5,493 nucleotides of DNA from Lentisphaerota bacterium (GTDB lineage Bacteria > Verrucomicrobiota > Kiritimatiellia > RFP12 > UBA1067), in the NCBI GenBank assembly GCA_022839525.1, contig JALHET010000152.1:1-5493 (forward strand). The letters are read 5' to 3'. Position 1 is the stretch's first letter, and each line of letters begins with the position of its first letter. Below, piece by piece: positions 1-5,261 of this stretch. The position numbers and the translations under genes are program-made. The notes under the pieces were generated by a model. That model had not been told where the DNA came from, made no database searches, and was given only the letters and a program-made list of their open reading frames with translations.

Positions 1-1024
1 TCAATTCTTTCATGGTCGTGGTGTTCGACGGCGTCGCGATGCTAGAAGCGGCCAGAAAGATGTACCCGACCAGAAACAGCCAGCCGGGTGCCCGTAGTAG
101 CGTCCCAGCCAGCAAGAGCACGGTAGCGGCGAGGATCATGATCGATCCGGCAAGCAACCACGGTTTACGTCTCTTCCCCAGCCGCCGGGGCAAGATGCCT
201 CCCAGCATGACGCAGACGGTGCTGACCGTGGCCATGATGAGAATAGAGGCCGCCGCCAACGGCGAACTCAGACCGCCGAAATCCTGAAGAAACTTCTTGC
301 CGAGCACGGTCTGGATAACGAACATAAGCGGGAACGAGATGAGGCTGCTGGCCAGCAAAGGCCAGCAGCGCCGCTGGCGGAAGATTTCACCCAAACAGGT
401 CAGCGGCAACGGCAGCGCGGCACGCGGTGCCGGCCCGAGTCGCCGCAAAACCAGCCCTGAGATCGCCAGTGCGACGAGGATCAACGCCGCAACCGCCAGC
501 AGCGCGTGCCGCCAGCCGAACGCCGCTGCCGCACGTTCGAACGGCAACGTGGCGGTCATCCCCCCGCAATATCCCACGGCGATCAACACCCCCAGCCAGG
601 CGGTGAAATTGCGGGTGCCGAAAAGCCGGTCCAGCTCTTTGACAATGCTCAGATAGATGAAGCTGGCTCCGAATCCGGTGATCGCACGCGCAGTGTACAA
701 TGCGCCAACAGAATGGGTCAGCGGAAAACACGCGGCGCCCGCAAACATGATCATGCCGCCAAAAAGAAACGTGCGGGTGCCTCCGTAGCGGTCCGCCAGA
801 AAACCCACCACAATCTGCATTCCGCCATAGATCCATGTGAACATCGAGCCCATCAGAACAACGGAGGACGCGCTTAATCCGAGGTCGGACTGCAGTTCGT
901 TGAAGATCGTCCCCGGCACCGCCGTGCGCTGGAAGTACGAAAAAAAGTACACCACCACCATGGCTGCAAAAGCGACTCTGGCGAGGCGGGGCGACAGGGA
1001 ATGCGCGGTCGTGGAGTCATTCAT
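1..1024 (-). CDS. MFS transporter, 3' end cut by the window edge
   Basis: This is a major facilitator superfamily permease of the inner membrane, probably taking up a sugar, sugar acid or other organic anion; the substrate cannot be read from the sequence. The window holds 341 codons from ATG at 1024 without a stop; a full MFS protein is about 400-430 residues, so the last two or so helices are missing. Visible features: a short polar N-terminus, a first hydrophobic helix near residues 17-31, the motif FQRTAVPG (31-38) at its end, a second helix near 55-75, and the MFS loop 2-3 signature GFLADRYGGTR (74-84). A basic cytoplasmic loop near 192-220 separates the two six-helix halves, and a second basic loop (RRLGKRRK, 280-287) mirrors the first. 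The start lies 6 bases after the stop of the isomerase remnant with no strong ribosome-binding site, suggesting translational coupling. Family assignment is secure; substrate is unknown. Confidence 0.9.
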   Translation of the reverse strand, partial: MNDSTTAHSLSPRLARVAFAAMVVVYFFSYFQRTAVPGTIFNELQSDLGLSASSVVLMGSMFTWIYGGMQIVVGFLADRYGGTRTFLFGGMIMFAGAACFPLTHSVGALYTARAITGFGASFIYLSIVKELDRLFGTRNFTAWLGVLIAVGYCGGMTATLPFERAAAAFGWRHALLAVAALILVALAISGLVLRRLGPAPRAALPLPLTCLGEIFRQRRCWPLLASSLISFPLMFVIQTVLGKKFLQDFGGLSSPLAAASILIMATVSTVCVMLGGILPRRLGKRRKPWLLAGSIMILAATVLLLAGTLLRAPGWLFLVGYIFLAASSIATPSNTTTMKEL

Positions 1025-1030
1025 CGCCGT

Positions 1031-1186
1031 TCAACCCAAAAACTCCACAACGTCCATCCCGATCATCCGGACAAAAGCGGCGACCGCTTCGGCGTGCTCA
1101 CCCAGGACAAGCGCACTGTGGTGCGTGCCGTCGGCCCGAGAGTAGAAGAGTAGAAGACCCGTTTTGTATGCTTTCTGACAAGACAT
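1031..1186 (-). pseudogene. C-terminal remnant of an L-arabinose/L-fucose isomerase-type sugar isomerase
   Basis: A 51-codon reading frame opens at ATG 1186 and ends with TGA at 1031-1033, six bases before the MFS start. From residue 17 it reads RADGTHHSALVLGEHAEAV and closes with an IGMDVVEFLG tail. The G-T-H-H motif followed by an acidic helix and a terminal strand is typical of the extreme C-terminus of the L-arabinose/L-fucose isomerase superfamily, whose members are roughly 450-500 residues long. Residues 1-16 do not look like the family, and an in-frame stop (TAG) lies just upstream of the ATG. The rest of an isomerase is absent: the space upstream is occupied by a non-coding gap and the PQQ-like gene. 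I infer a truncated gene whose tail stayed fixed to the MFS gene. It could instead be translated as a small leader that couples MFS translation. The family recall rests on a short motif, so confidence is moderate. Confidence 0.55.
1141..1156. repeat. Tandem 8-bp direct repeat at the isomerase breakpoint
   Basis: AGTAGAAG occurs twice back to back on the plus strand (1141-1148 and 1149-1156). It lies immediately outside the point (about 1138) where similarity to the isomerase C-terminus stops, so it may mark a deletion or insertion junction. A chance short repeat is also possible. Confidence 0.6.
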
Positions 1187-1427
1187 GTCGGTCTAACCTA
1201 AAGAAAAGGTCTCGGATAAAGTGCCCCGTTACGACCGAGAAGAATGGCAGAGAGGTTATCGCGGGTCAAGCCGGGAGTGTGAGCGGCATATAGGGGTGTC
1301 GTATTTGTGCATTGTATATTAGGTCTTTCCTATCGTGTGAACCGCCTTGAGCACCTGCGCCAATTTTCGCTTGAGTCTGGGGGGGAAGTCCACCGAGTAC
1401 AACACAACCGGAACCTGTGCCGTTGAA
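1187..1427. other. Intergenic gap between the PQQ-like gene and the isomerase remnant
   Basis: This 240-base stretch holds no complete gene that I recognise. It contains one copy of the TGTACA-like motif (1293-1320), a short imperfect inverted repeat (TCTCGG near 1210, CCGAGA near 1236), and an open minus-strand stretch ending at TAA 1319-1321 that may be a gene relic. Base composition is more AT-rich than in the flanking genes. It would carry the promoter of the isomerase remnant/MFS pair if these are transcribed separately from the PQQ-like gene. Confidence 0.5.
1293..1320 (-). promoter_or_regulatory. TGTACA-type motif, copy 1 (upstream of isomerase remnant/MFS)
   Basis: On the plus strand this reads GGGGTGT, three extra bases, then ATTTGTGCATTGTATATT. 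The copy at 2744-2768 has the same GGGGTGT followed directly by the same 18-mer with two transitions. Both copies have the same orientation and lie in gaps upstream of minus-strand genes. Read on the minus strand it contains TATACAAT, which could act as a -10 box, with TTCACA 17 bases upstream as a weak -35. It may be a shared operator/promoter or a dispersed intergenic repeat. Confidence 0.4.
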
Positions 1428-1435
1428 CTACCGCA
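1319..1435 (-). other. Open reading stretch of 38 codons without a clear start; possible gene relic
   Basis: Between an in-frame TAG (1436-1438) and the TAA at 1319-1321, the minus strand reads through a plausible protein-like segment, including VPVVLYSVDFPPRLKRK followed by LAQVLKAVHTIGKT. It has no ATG; a GTG near 1403-1405 is the only candidate start and there is no convincing ribosome-binding site. It begins inside the last codons of the PQQ-like gene in another frame. I do not recognise a family. It could be the C-terminal end of a gene destroyed when this region was rearranged, or simply chance. Confidence 0.2.
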
Positions 1436-2666
1436 CTATCGAAAACACCAGCAGGGCATCACCATGGCGGATGTAGAGCCGTCCGCCGGCGATCACCGGA
1501 TGGGTCCAATGCGCACCATCGCCGCGGTCGATCTTCACGGTGCCGGCCAGTTCACCGCCATCCGGCCCGGCCCGGACCAGCCCCACCACGCCCTTCGACC
1601 CATAGCAGTAGAGCATGCCGTCGGCGGTGGCGATTGAGCCACCGCCAACGCCCTTGGTTTTATACATCACGCGGCCGGTCTTGATGTCCAGACAGACCCA
1701 CATGCCCTTCGAATTGGATCCGTAAAGATATCCCGCGACGGCCACGACGCCGCCAAAGTTGCTGTTCAGGGTCTGATCCGTCCATTTCTGCCGGATCTGC
1801 TGCCCATCGGGGGAGAGTTCCAGCAACTGCCCGCCCTTGCCATGTCCGCTCGTGACATAAATGACGCCGTCGCTATGGACCGGGGTAATCGCATGACAGG
1901 GGTCTTTTGCATCGGGATCCTGCGGCTGGCGCCAGATCAGCCGGCCGGTTCCGGCATCCAGCCCCACCACATGCTTTTCGGTAATGGTCACGACCTGTCT
2001 GCTGCCGCCCCGCACCACCAGAAGCGGCGAGCAATACGCCGCCGGCTCGCTGAATCCCCGGCTGGTCCAGACCACCGATCCGTTGTGTTTATCGAGCGCC
2101 ACCAGACTCGCGTCTTTGCCCCCCGGCGTGCAGATCACCTTGTCCCCGTCGATCAGGGGAGCCTCGGCAAAACCATGCACGGGCGATGGGCCGCCGAATT
2201 TCCCGGCGACATCCTCCGCCCACAGGACCGCCCCCCGCCGGTGGTCGACACAGACAAGCCGTCCAAATCCCGTCATCAGGTAGAGGCGGTCGCCATCGAC
2301 CGTGGGCGCGTACCGGCCGCCCGCATAGCTCTTGCTCCATTCCTCTCCATAGGCTATCCGCTGCTGCAGGTTGCCGTCGAGGCCAAACACGGAAATGAAG
2401 CCCTCCTTGCTGCCCCGGGGCATGCCCATTGCATAAATCCTGCCATTGACCACGGTCACCGAGGAATAGCCGTCCCCCAGCCCATCCGCCACCCACAGCC
2501 GCCTGGGGCCGTCTTCGCCCCAGGTTTTCAGGAGACCGGTCTCCGGCGAGTGGCCGTCCCGATTCAACCCGCGCCATTGGGGCCAGTCCGCGCCAAGACC
2601 AACAACCACAACGCCAAGGAGCACGCCAAGCACCGCCAGACATCGTTTTATATCGTCCGCTTGCAT
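1428..2666 (-). CDS. Secreted PQQ-like beta-propeller repeat protein
   Basis: This 412-residue protein belongs to the PQQ-binding-like beta-propeller group (related in fold to BamB and quinoprotein dehydrogenases). Residues 1-8 are polar with basic K7/R8, 9-25 are strongly hydrophobic, and the mature protein probably starts near A26/D27, just before WPQWRG (28-33), a hallmark of PVC-group members. Blades follow as repeated units of the type G-x-x-Y-x-x-x, L-x-x-L-D-x-x-x-G-x-x-x-W, for example LVALDKHNGSVVW, VVGLDAGTGRLIW and VCLDIKTGRVMY, and the protein ends in a typical closing strand (RLYIRHGDALLVFSIVR). I see no haem motif or catalytic domain, so a dehydrogenase role is not supported; members often serve as binding or scaffold modules in the periplasm. 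The frame is open 40 codons further upstream (ATG 2786), but the start at 2666 gives the signal peptide and has AAGGAAAG upstream. It is separated from the kinase by 440 bases, so it is probably its own transcription unit. Confidence 0.9.
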   Translation of the reverse strand: MQADDIKRCLAVLGVLLGVVVVGLGADWPQWRGLNRDGHSPETGLLKTWGEDGPRRLWVADGLGDGYSSVTVVNGRIYAMGMPRGSKEGFISVFGLDGNLQQRIAYGEEWSKSYAGGRYAPTVDGDRLYLMTGFGRLVCVDHRRGAVLWAEDVAGKFGGPSPVHGFAEAPLIDGDKVICTPGGKDASLVALDKHNGSVVWTSRGFSEPAAYCSPLLVVRGGSRQVVTITEKHVVGLDAGTGRLIWRQPQDPDAKDPCHAITPVHSDGVIYVTSGHGKGGQLLELSPDGQQIRQKWTDQTLNSNFGGVVAVAGYLYGSNSKGMWVCLDIKTGRVMYKTKGVGGGSIATADGMLYCYGSKGVVGLVRAGPDGGELAGTVKIDRGDGAHWTHPVIAGGRLYIRHGDALLVFSIVR

Positions 2667-2673
2667 CGACAAT

Positions 2674-2681
2674 CTTTCCTT
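2674..2681 (-). promoter_or_regulatory. Ribosome-binding site deciding the PQQ-like gene start
   Basis: AAGGAAAG on the minus strand ends 7 bases before ATG 2666 (AGGA core 10 bases away). It supports this start over the in-frame ATG at 2786, which would place 40 non-signal-like residues before the hydrophobic signal sequence. Confidence 0.55.
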
Positions 2682-2743
2682 CGGGGATCTGCAAACGCCA
2701 CCGACTGGTCTCCGCGGCGATACGCAGTCCAGTCCCATTGCAC

Positions 2744-2768
2744 GGGGTGTATTTGTACATTGTACATT
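2744..2768 (-). promoter_or_regulatory. TGTACA-type motif, copy 2 (upstream of the PQQ-like gene)
   Basis: On the plus strand GGGGTGT is followed by ATTTGTACATTGTACATT. The core TGTACA-T-TGTACA is a 13-base palindrome apart from its centre, made of two self-complementary TGTACA units. The ATTTGTAC half resembles operators of GntR-type sugar regulators such as AraR of Bacillus, but that likeness is from memory and loose. It ends about 80 bases upstream of the PQQ-like ATG and overlaps the candidate -10 box. Confidence 0.45.
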
Positions 2769-2786
2769 CTGAATCCTCCCACTCAA
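2759..2786 (-). promoter_or_regulatory. Candidate sigma-70-type promoter for the PQQ-like gene
   Basis: On the minus strand TTGAGT (2786-2781) and TACAAT (2764-2759) are separated by 16 bases; the -10 differs from consensus at one position, the -35 at two. Transcription would start near 2752, leaving a leader of about 85 bases. The -10 box lies inside the TGTACA palindrome, so a protein bound there would block RNA polymerase. This is prediction only. Confidence 0.35.
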
Positions 2787-3034
2787 CCTTGAACTTTAGA
2801 ACTTCCCCGCCCCGTGTACGTCTCCTTTTCCAATATTGGTTTGTTCGTAAGTCCCGATACAATCCCTCATCCTTAACTATATCGTTTACTCTTAAACACA
2901 TCCGCCCCCTCTCCCAGCCCCCGCGCCTCTGCGCCCCCACGCCCCCGTGTTAACCTCCCCCAGTCAATTTAGAATTTCAGAACACGCAAAACGCTGCCCC
3001 TCTGTTTGGGACTGCGAAAATACGTGCGGACGCA
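2787..3034. other. Gene-free gap between kinase and PQQ-like gene
   Basis: No gene is supported here. Parts in order on the plus strand: an AT-rich stretch (about 2787-2900) with the perfect palindrome CCAATATTGG at 2830-2839, a C-rich tract (2902-2947) that is G-rich on the transcribed-product strand, then mixed sequence up to the inverted repeat at 3035. A minus-strand frame is open through part of it, but it continues out of frame through the PQQ-like gene and shows no family features, so I treat it as chance. Confidence 0.5.
2905..2946 (-). other. G-run tract with quadruplex potential on the minus strand
   Basis: Read on the minus strand there are five runs of three or more G: G5 (2946-2942), G5 (2938-2934), G5 (2922-2918), G3 (2915-2913) and G5 (2909-2905), with spacers of 3, 11, 2 and 3 bases. 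Four runs are enough for a G-quadruplex, although one loop is long. It lies between the kinase end and the candidate promoter of the PQQ-like gene, in the orientation in which a read-through transcript would carry the G-runs. Confidence 0.4.
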
Positions 3035-3066
3035 CCGGCGGGACGGCCTCCGTGCCGTCCCGCCGG
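3035..3066. repeat. Perfect 13-bp GC-rich inverted repeat (REP-like or 3'-end hairpin)
   Basis: CCGGCGGGACGGC (3035-3047) and its exact complement GCCGTCCCGCCGG (3054-3066) flank a 6-base loop. It begins about 40 bases after the kinase stop, so it could form a stable hairpin at the 3' end of the operon mRNA. On the minus strand no T-run follows directly (only TATTTT about 11 bases on), so a standard intrinsic terminator is not clear; a T4 follows on the plus strand, where there is no gene to terminate. A dispersed palindromic repeat that stabilises 3' ends is as likely. Confidence 0.7.
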
Positions 3067-3093
3067 CGTTTTCAGCGTAGCCGGAAATAGCGC

Positions 3094-3105
3094 AAACGCG
3101 CGTTT
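3094..3105. repeat. 12-bp perfect palindrome just after the kinase stop
   Basis: AAACGCGCGTTT is self-complementary and ends one base from the kinase TAA. It has no loop, so it is a poor hairpin; it may be a protein-binding site or chance in GC-rich sequence. Confidence 0.35.
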
Positions 3106-3106
3106 T

Positions 3107-4258
3107 TTATGCCCGCGCCGTTCTGAAGGCCACCTTGGGCGTCTCGCGGCCCCACCCCGCGCGGATCCGCGCGTCCAGCACCGACCATGACGGCACACCG
3201 CTCGTGGCATCCGCTTTCTCGACGCTCGCCGAACCCACAGCCACCGCCGTGCGCACGCTTTCGGCCGGGCCGAACCCCTTGGCGATACCCGCCAGGAGTC
3301 CCGCCACCGTGCAGTCCCCGGAACCCGTCGTGCCCGCGACCTTCGCGTCGAAACAGGGGGCGAAGAACTCCGCGCCCGCCCACGCCTGACACGCCGCCGC
3401 CGGGAAACAGCCGCAAGCCGCAAGCCGCGCCCCGTCGGCGGTCACGCGCAGATACGCGCCCTGATTGCCGAGCTTGAGCATCACCACCGCCACACCCAGC
3501 GCAATCAGCTCGCCCGCGAGAGCGCGGACGTCGTCCTCGACCAGCCCGCCCATCGGCACGCCTTCGGCGGCCCGCGCGCGCACTTTCAGCCCCTGCTCGC
3601 GGTGCAGCATGTAGACGATCTCGTCGCTGCTCGGCGCGAAGATGTCCACAAACGGAAGCGCCTGCTTCAGGATCGCGGGCCAGTCCGCCTGTCCCGCGGG
3701 CGACTGCGGATCGGGCAGCGCCATGTCCAGCGACGTCGCCAGCCCGCACTCCTTGACCTTCTTGTACAGGCGCATCAGTTCGCCCGATCCGCTGTAGAAC
3801 GCCTTCATCAGGGGAGGGTAGCCGAAGTGGAACACGTCCATGCCGTCCAGCAACTGCGGGGTCACGTCGTCCGCGCCGAACGTGTCGTTCGCGCCCGGGC
3901 AATGCAGGAAGACGCGGTCGATCCCCGGCGGGCTGATCACTACCGTGTAGGAGGTCGCCACCGCCGGATCGGTAATCATGGTCTTCACCAGCGTCTCGTC
4001 ATGCGAGCGGAAAATGTCGCAGACCGCCGCGCCGAACGCGTCCTTGCCGACCTTGCCCATGAGGCGCACCGGCAGCCCGAGACGCTTCAGTGCCAGACCG
4101 GTGTTCGCGACCGACCCGCCGGTGGAAAGGACCGCAGGCCCCATGTCCACCAGCTTGCCGGGCTGCATCACCTGGTCAAGCGCGGCCGCGCCGCGCAGAA
4201 AGGTCGGTATGATATCAAGGCACACGTGCCCCGCCGCAATCGTTTTCAGTTCCCGCAT
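3107..4258 (-). CDS. PfkB-family (ribokinase-like) carbohydrate kinase
   Basis: A 383-residue cytoplasmic kinase of the PfkB family, which transfers phosphate from ATP (usually) to a sugar or nucleoside hydroxyl. The N-terminal substrate motif is GGSVANTGLALKRLG (47-61), followed by GKVGKDAFG (68-76), both typical of the family. The C-terminal motif is AGTTGSGDCTVAGLLAGI (308-325), with the expected catalytic base D315 and the anion-hole glycines; the usual D before TTG is replaced by A-G. LDMALPD (177-183) and APSSDEI (208-214) match the central strand and the usual N/S-x-x-E ATP-side motif. It is longer than most PfkB proteins (about 300-330), mainly through extra sequence near 217-245 and 278-303. 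ATG 4258 is preceded by GAGGAG at a 6-base spacing and lies 10 bases after the NagB-like stop, so the two genes are co-transcribed. Its substrate may be an amino sugar or a sugar phosphate made by its neighbours; this is inference. Confidence 0.9.
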   Translation of the reverse strand: MRELKTIAAGHVCLDIIPTFLRGAAALDQVMQPGKLVDMGPAVLSTGGSVANTGLALKRLGLPVRLMGKVGKDAFGAAVCDIFRSHDETLVKTMITDPAVATSYTVVISPPGIDRVFLHCPGANDTFGADDVTPQLLDGMDVFHFGYPPLMKAFYSGSGELMRLYKKVKECGLATSLDMALPDPQSPAGQADWPAILKQALPFVDIFAPSSDEIVYMLHREQGLKVRARAAEGVPMGGLVEDDVRALAGELIALGVAVVMLKLGNQGAYLRVTADGARLAACGCFPAAACQAWAGAEFFAPCFDAKVAGTTGSGDCTVAGLLAGIAKGFGPAESVRTAVAVGSASVEKADATSGVPSWSVLDARIRAGWGRETPKVAFRTARA

Positions 4259-4264
4259 GACACG

Positions 4265-4270
4265 CTCCTC
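4265..4270 (-). promoter_or_regulatory. Ribosome-binding site of the kinase, overlapping the upstream stop
   Basis: GAGGAG sits 6 bases before the kinase ATG and shares its first bases with the TGA of the NagB-like gene (TGAGGAG). Ribosomes ending the first gene finish directly on the start signal of the next, which favours coupled translation and fixed protein ratios. Confidence 0.75.
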
Positions 4271-5198
4271 AGTGCATCTCGACAGCCACCTCGCCGATCC
4301 CCTTGCGGAGATAGTTGAAATGGACGTTCGGGTGATCCGCCAAGAGCGACATCGGCACGCTGCTGTCGGGAATGCGCTTGGAAATCATCAGCGCCGAAAG
4401 CCGGATGCCGAACGGGTTGTCGTGATGCCCCGGATGCCAGATGGAAACCTTCGCGGCTTTCCACGTCTCGACCGGCCCGACGGTCGAGGCGCGCGTCGGC
4501 ACCATCGACACGTTGCCGCCGCCCGAGGTGCGCGCGTTCTGAATGACCGTCACCGGATGCAGGTCCACAATGCGGGTGGCAAGCTTGCGGTATTCCGCGG
4601 GCGACGGCGGCGCGTCCTTGTAGGCGCCCTCGCGCTTGGGCGGATCGTTGAAGGCCCAGTGCTTGATCTCGCCCTGCCCGCCCTGCATCAGCAGGCACTT
4701 GACCTCATCGAAGGAACGGGTAAAGGCTGCCAGATCGCCGGTCGGGAAGTGCATGTTCTTCGCGGGCATTTTCAGTTTGGGGCGGATGCGGTCGAAGCAC
4801 AGCTCCTTATCGCATTTCGCGAATGAGAGCGGATGCGTCGGGGAAACCGTCTTGCCGTTCTCAATCCACTCGTCCATGCCCCAGAAGTGCGCGTCACGCA
4901 GGCTCAGCCCGATCGCGTTCACGATCCGCGCCACCAGCGGCAACTGCTCGGTCGGCCCGATCGGCCCGCACACGCCTGTCGGATTATCCGGCGTGGTCTG
5001 CTTCCAGGCCTCAATATATTCCAGCGCTTCCGCCGTGTAGAATTCCTCTACCGTGTCGTAGATGCTGACTTTGAAGCCGGGGCGCGACAACTGCTCCAGA
5101 TCCTTTGCCGTCAGTTTCGCCGCATCGTTCAGGATCTCGCTGTCTAGCGTGGTGTAATCCCACCAGGCCGGTGCCAATTTGCTGATTGCTCTTGCCAT
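4269..5198 (-). CDS. Divergent NagB-like glucosamine-6-phosphate deaminase/isomerase family protein
   Basis: This 309-residue cytoplasmic protein has the NagB/6-phosphogluconolactonase/RpiA-like fold. NagB turns glucosamine-6-phosphate into fructose-6-phosphate and ammonia. Matching blocks in order: [16 protein letters not shown] (78-93) for the phosphate-loop region, FWGMDEW (105-111) for the NagB M-D-E-Y segment with D109 as the general base, [15 protein letters not shown] (173-187) for the G-x-D-G-H-I-A-F-N-E-P segment, and [16 protein letters not shown] (236-251) for the late A-L-T-V-G-V-x-T segment. H180 matches catalytic His143 of E. coli NagB, but the Asp141 position is I178 and Glu148 is D185. 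It is also about 45 residues longer, with an N-terminal extension rich in aromatic residues (AWWDYTTL, 11-18). AGGAGG lies 8 bases before the ATG. It is followed tightly by the kinase and preceded by a PIG-L deacetylase end. Family is fairly sure; the exact reaction is not. Confidence 0.8.
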   Translation of the reverse strand: MARAISKLAPAWWDYTTLDSEILNDAAKLTAKDLEQLSRPGFKVSIYDTVEEFYTAEALEYIEAWKQTTPDNPTGVCGPIGPTEQLPLVARIVNAIGLSLRDAHFWGMDEWIENGKTVSPTHPLSFAKCDKELCFDRIRPKLKMPAKNMHFPTGDLAAFTRSFDEVKCLLMQGGQGEIKHWAFNDPPKREGAYKDAPPSPAEYRKLATRIVDLHPVTVIQNARTSGGGNVSMVPTRASTVGPVETWKAAKVSIWHPGHHDNPFGIRLSALMISKRIPDSSVPMSLLADHPNVHFNYLRKGIGEVAVEMH

Positions 5199-5206
5199 GA
5201 TTCTAC

Positions 5207-5212
5207 CCTCCT
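5207..5212 (-). promoter_or_regulatory. Strong ribosome-binding site of the NagB-like gene
   Basis: AGGAGG on the minus strand, 8 bases before ATG 5198, is the strongest Shine-Dalgarno match in the window and fixes the start. The 63-base gap to the deacetylase stop shows no convincing promoter or terminator, so co-transcription is likely. Confidence 0.75.
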
Positions 5213-5261
5213 TTTCGTGTTTATACTAAAACCGCTTCACTTGACCGCACCATATCCACCG

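Noticed and set aside
387..836. Minus-strand frame of 149 codons within the MFS gene
   Set aside because: It is an out-of-frame shadow; the correct frame from 1024 gives continuous transmembrane helices and the GFLADRYGG motif.
1428..2768. PQQ-like gene as cargo of a transposon bordered by the TGTACA motifs
   Set aside because: No transposase, terminal inverted repeats or clear target duplication is present; the motif pair alone is not enough.
2667..2786. Upstream in-frame start of the PQQ-like gene at 2786
   Set aside because: It would place 40 polar residues in front of a clear signal peptide and would start within the candidate promoter; the start at 2666 has a ribosome-binding site.
1842..2792. 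Long plus-strand open frame (316 codons) opposite the PQQ-like gene
   Set aside because: It lies fully antisense to a convincing propeller gene, is rich in Arg/His/Pro as expected from a GC-rich reverse strand, and shows no domain or ribosome-binding site.
2089..2940. Minus-strand frame of 283 codons spanning the gap and the first half of the PQQ-like gene
   Set aside because: It reads the PQQ-like gene in the wrong frame; the part in the gap has no family signature. The signal peptide and blade motifs belong to the other frame.
3035..3066. Inverted repeat as a standard intrinsic terminator for the kinase operon
   Set aside because: No T-run follows the stem on the minus strand, so I list it as a repeat with possible 3'-end function.
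3602..4826. Plus-strand open frames of 238 and 282 codons opposite the kinase and NagB-like genes
   Set aside because: They are antisense to genes with clear catalytic motifs, are Arg/His-rich and have no recognisable fold.
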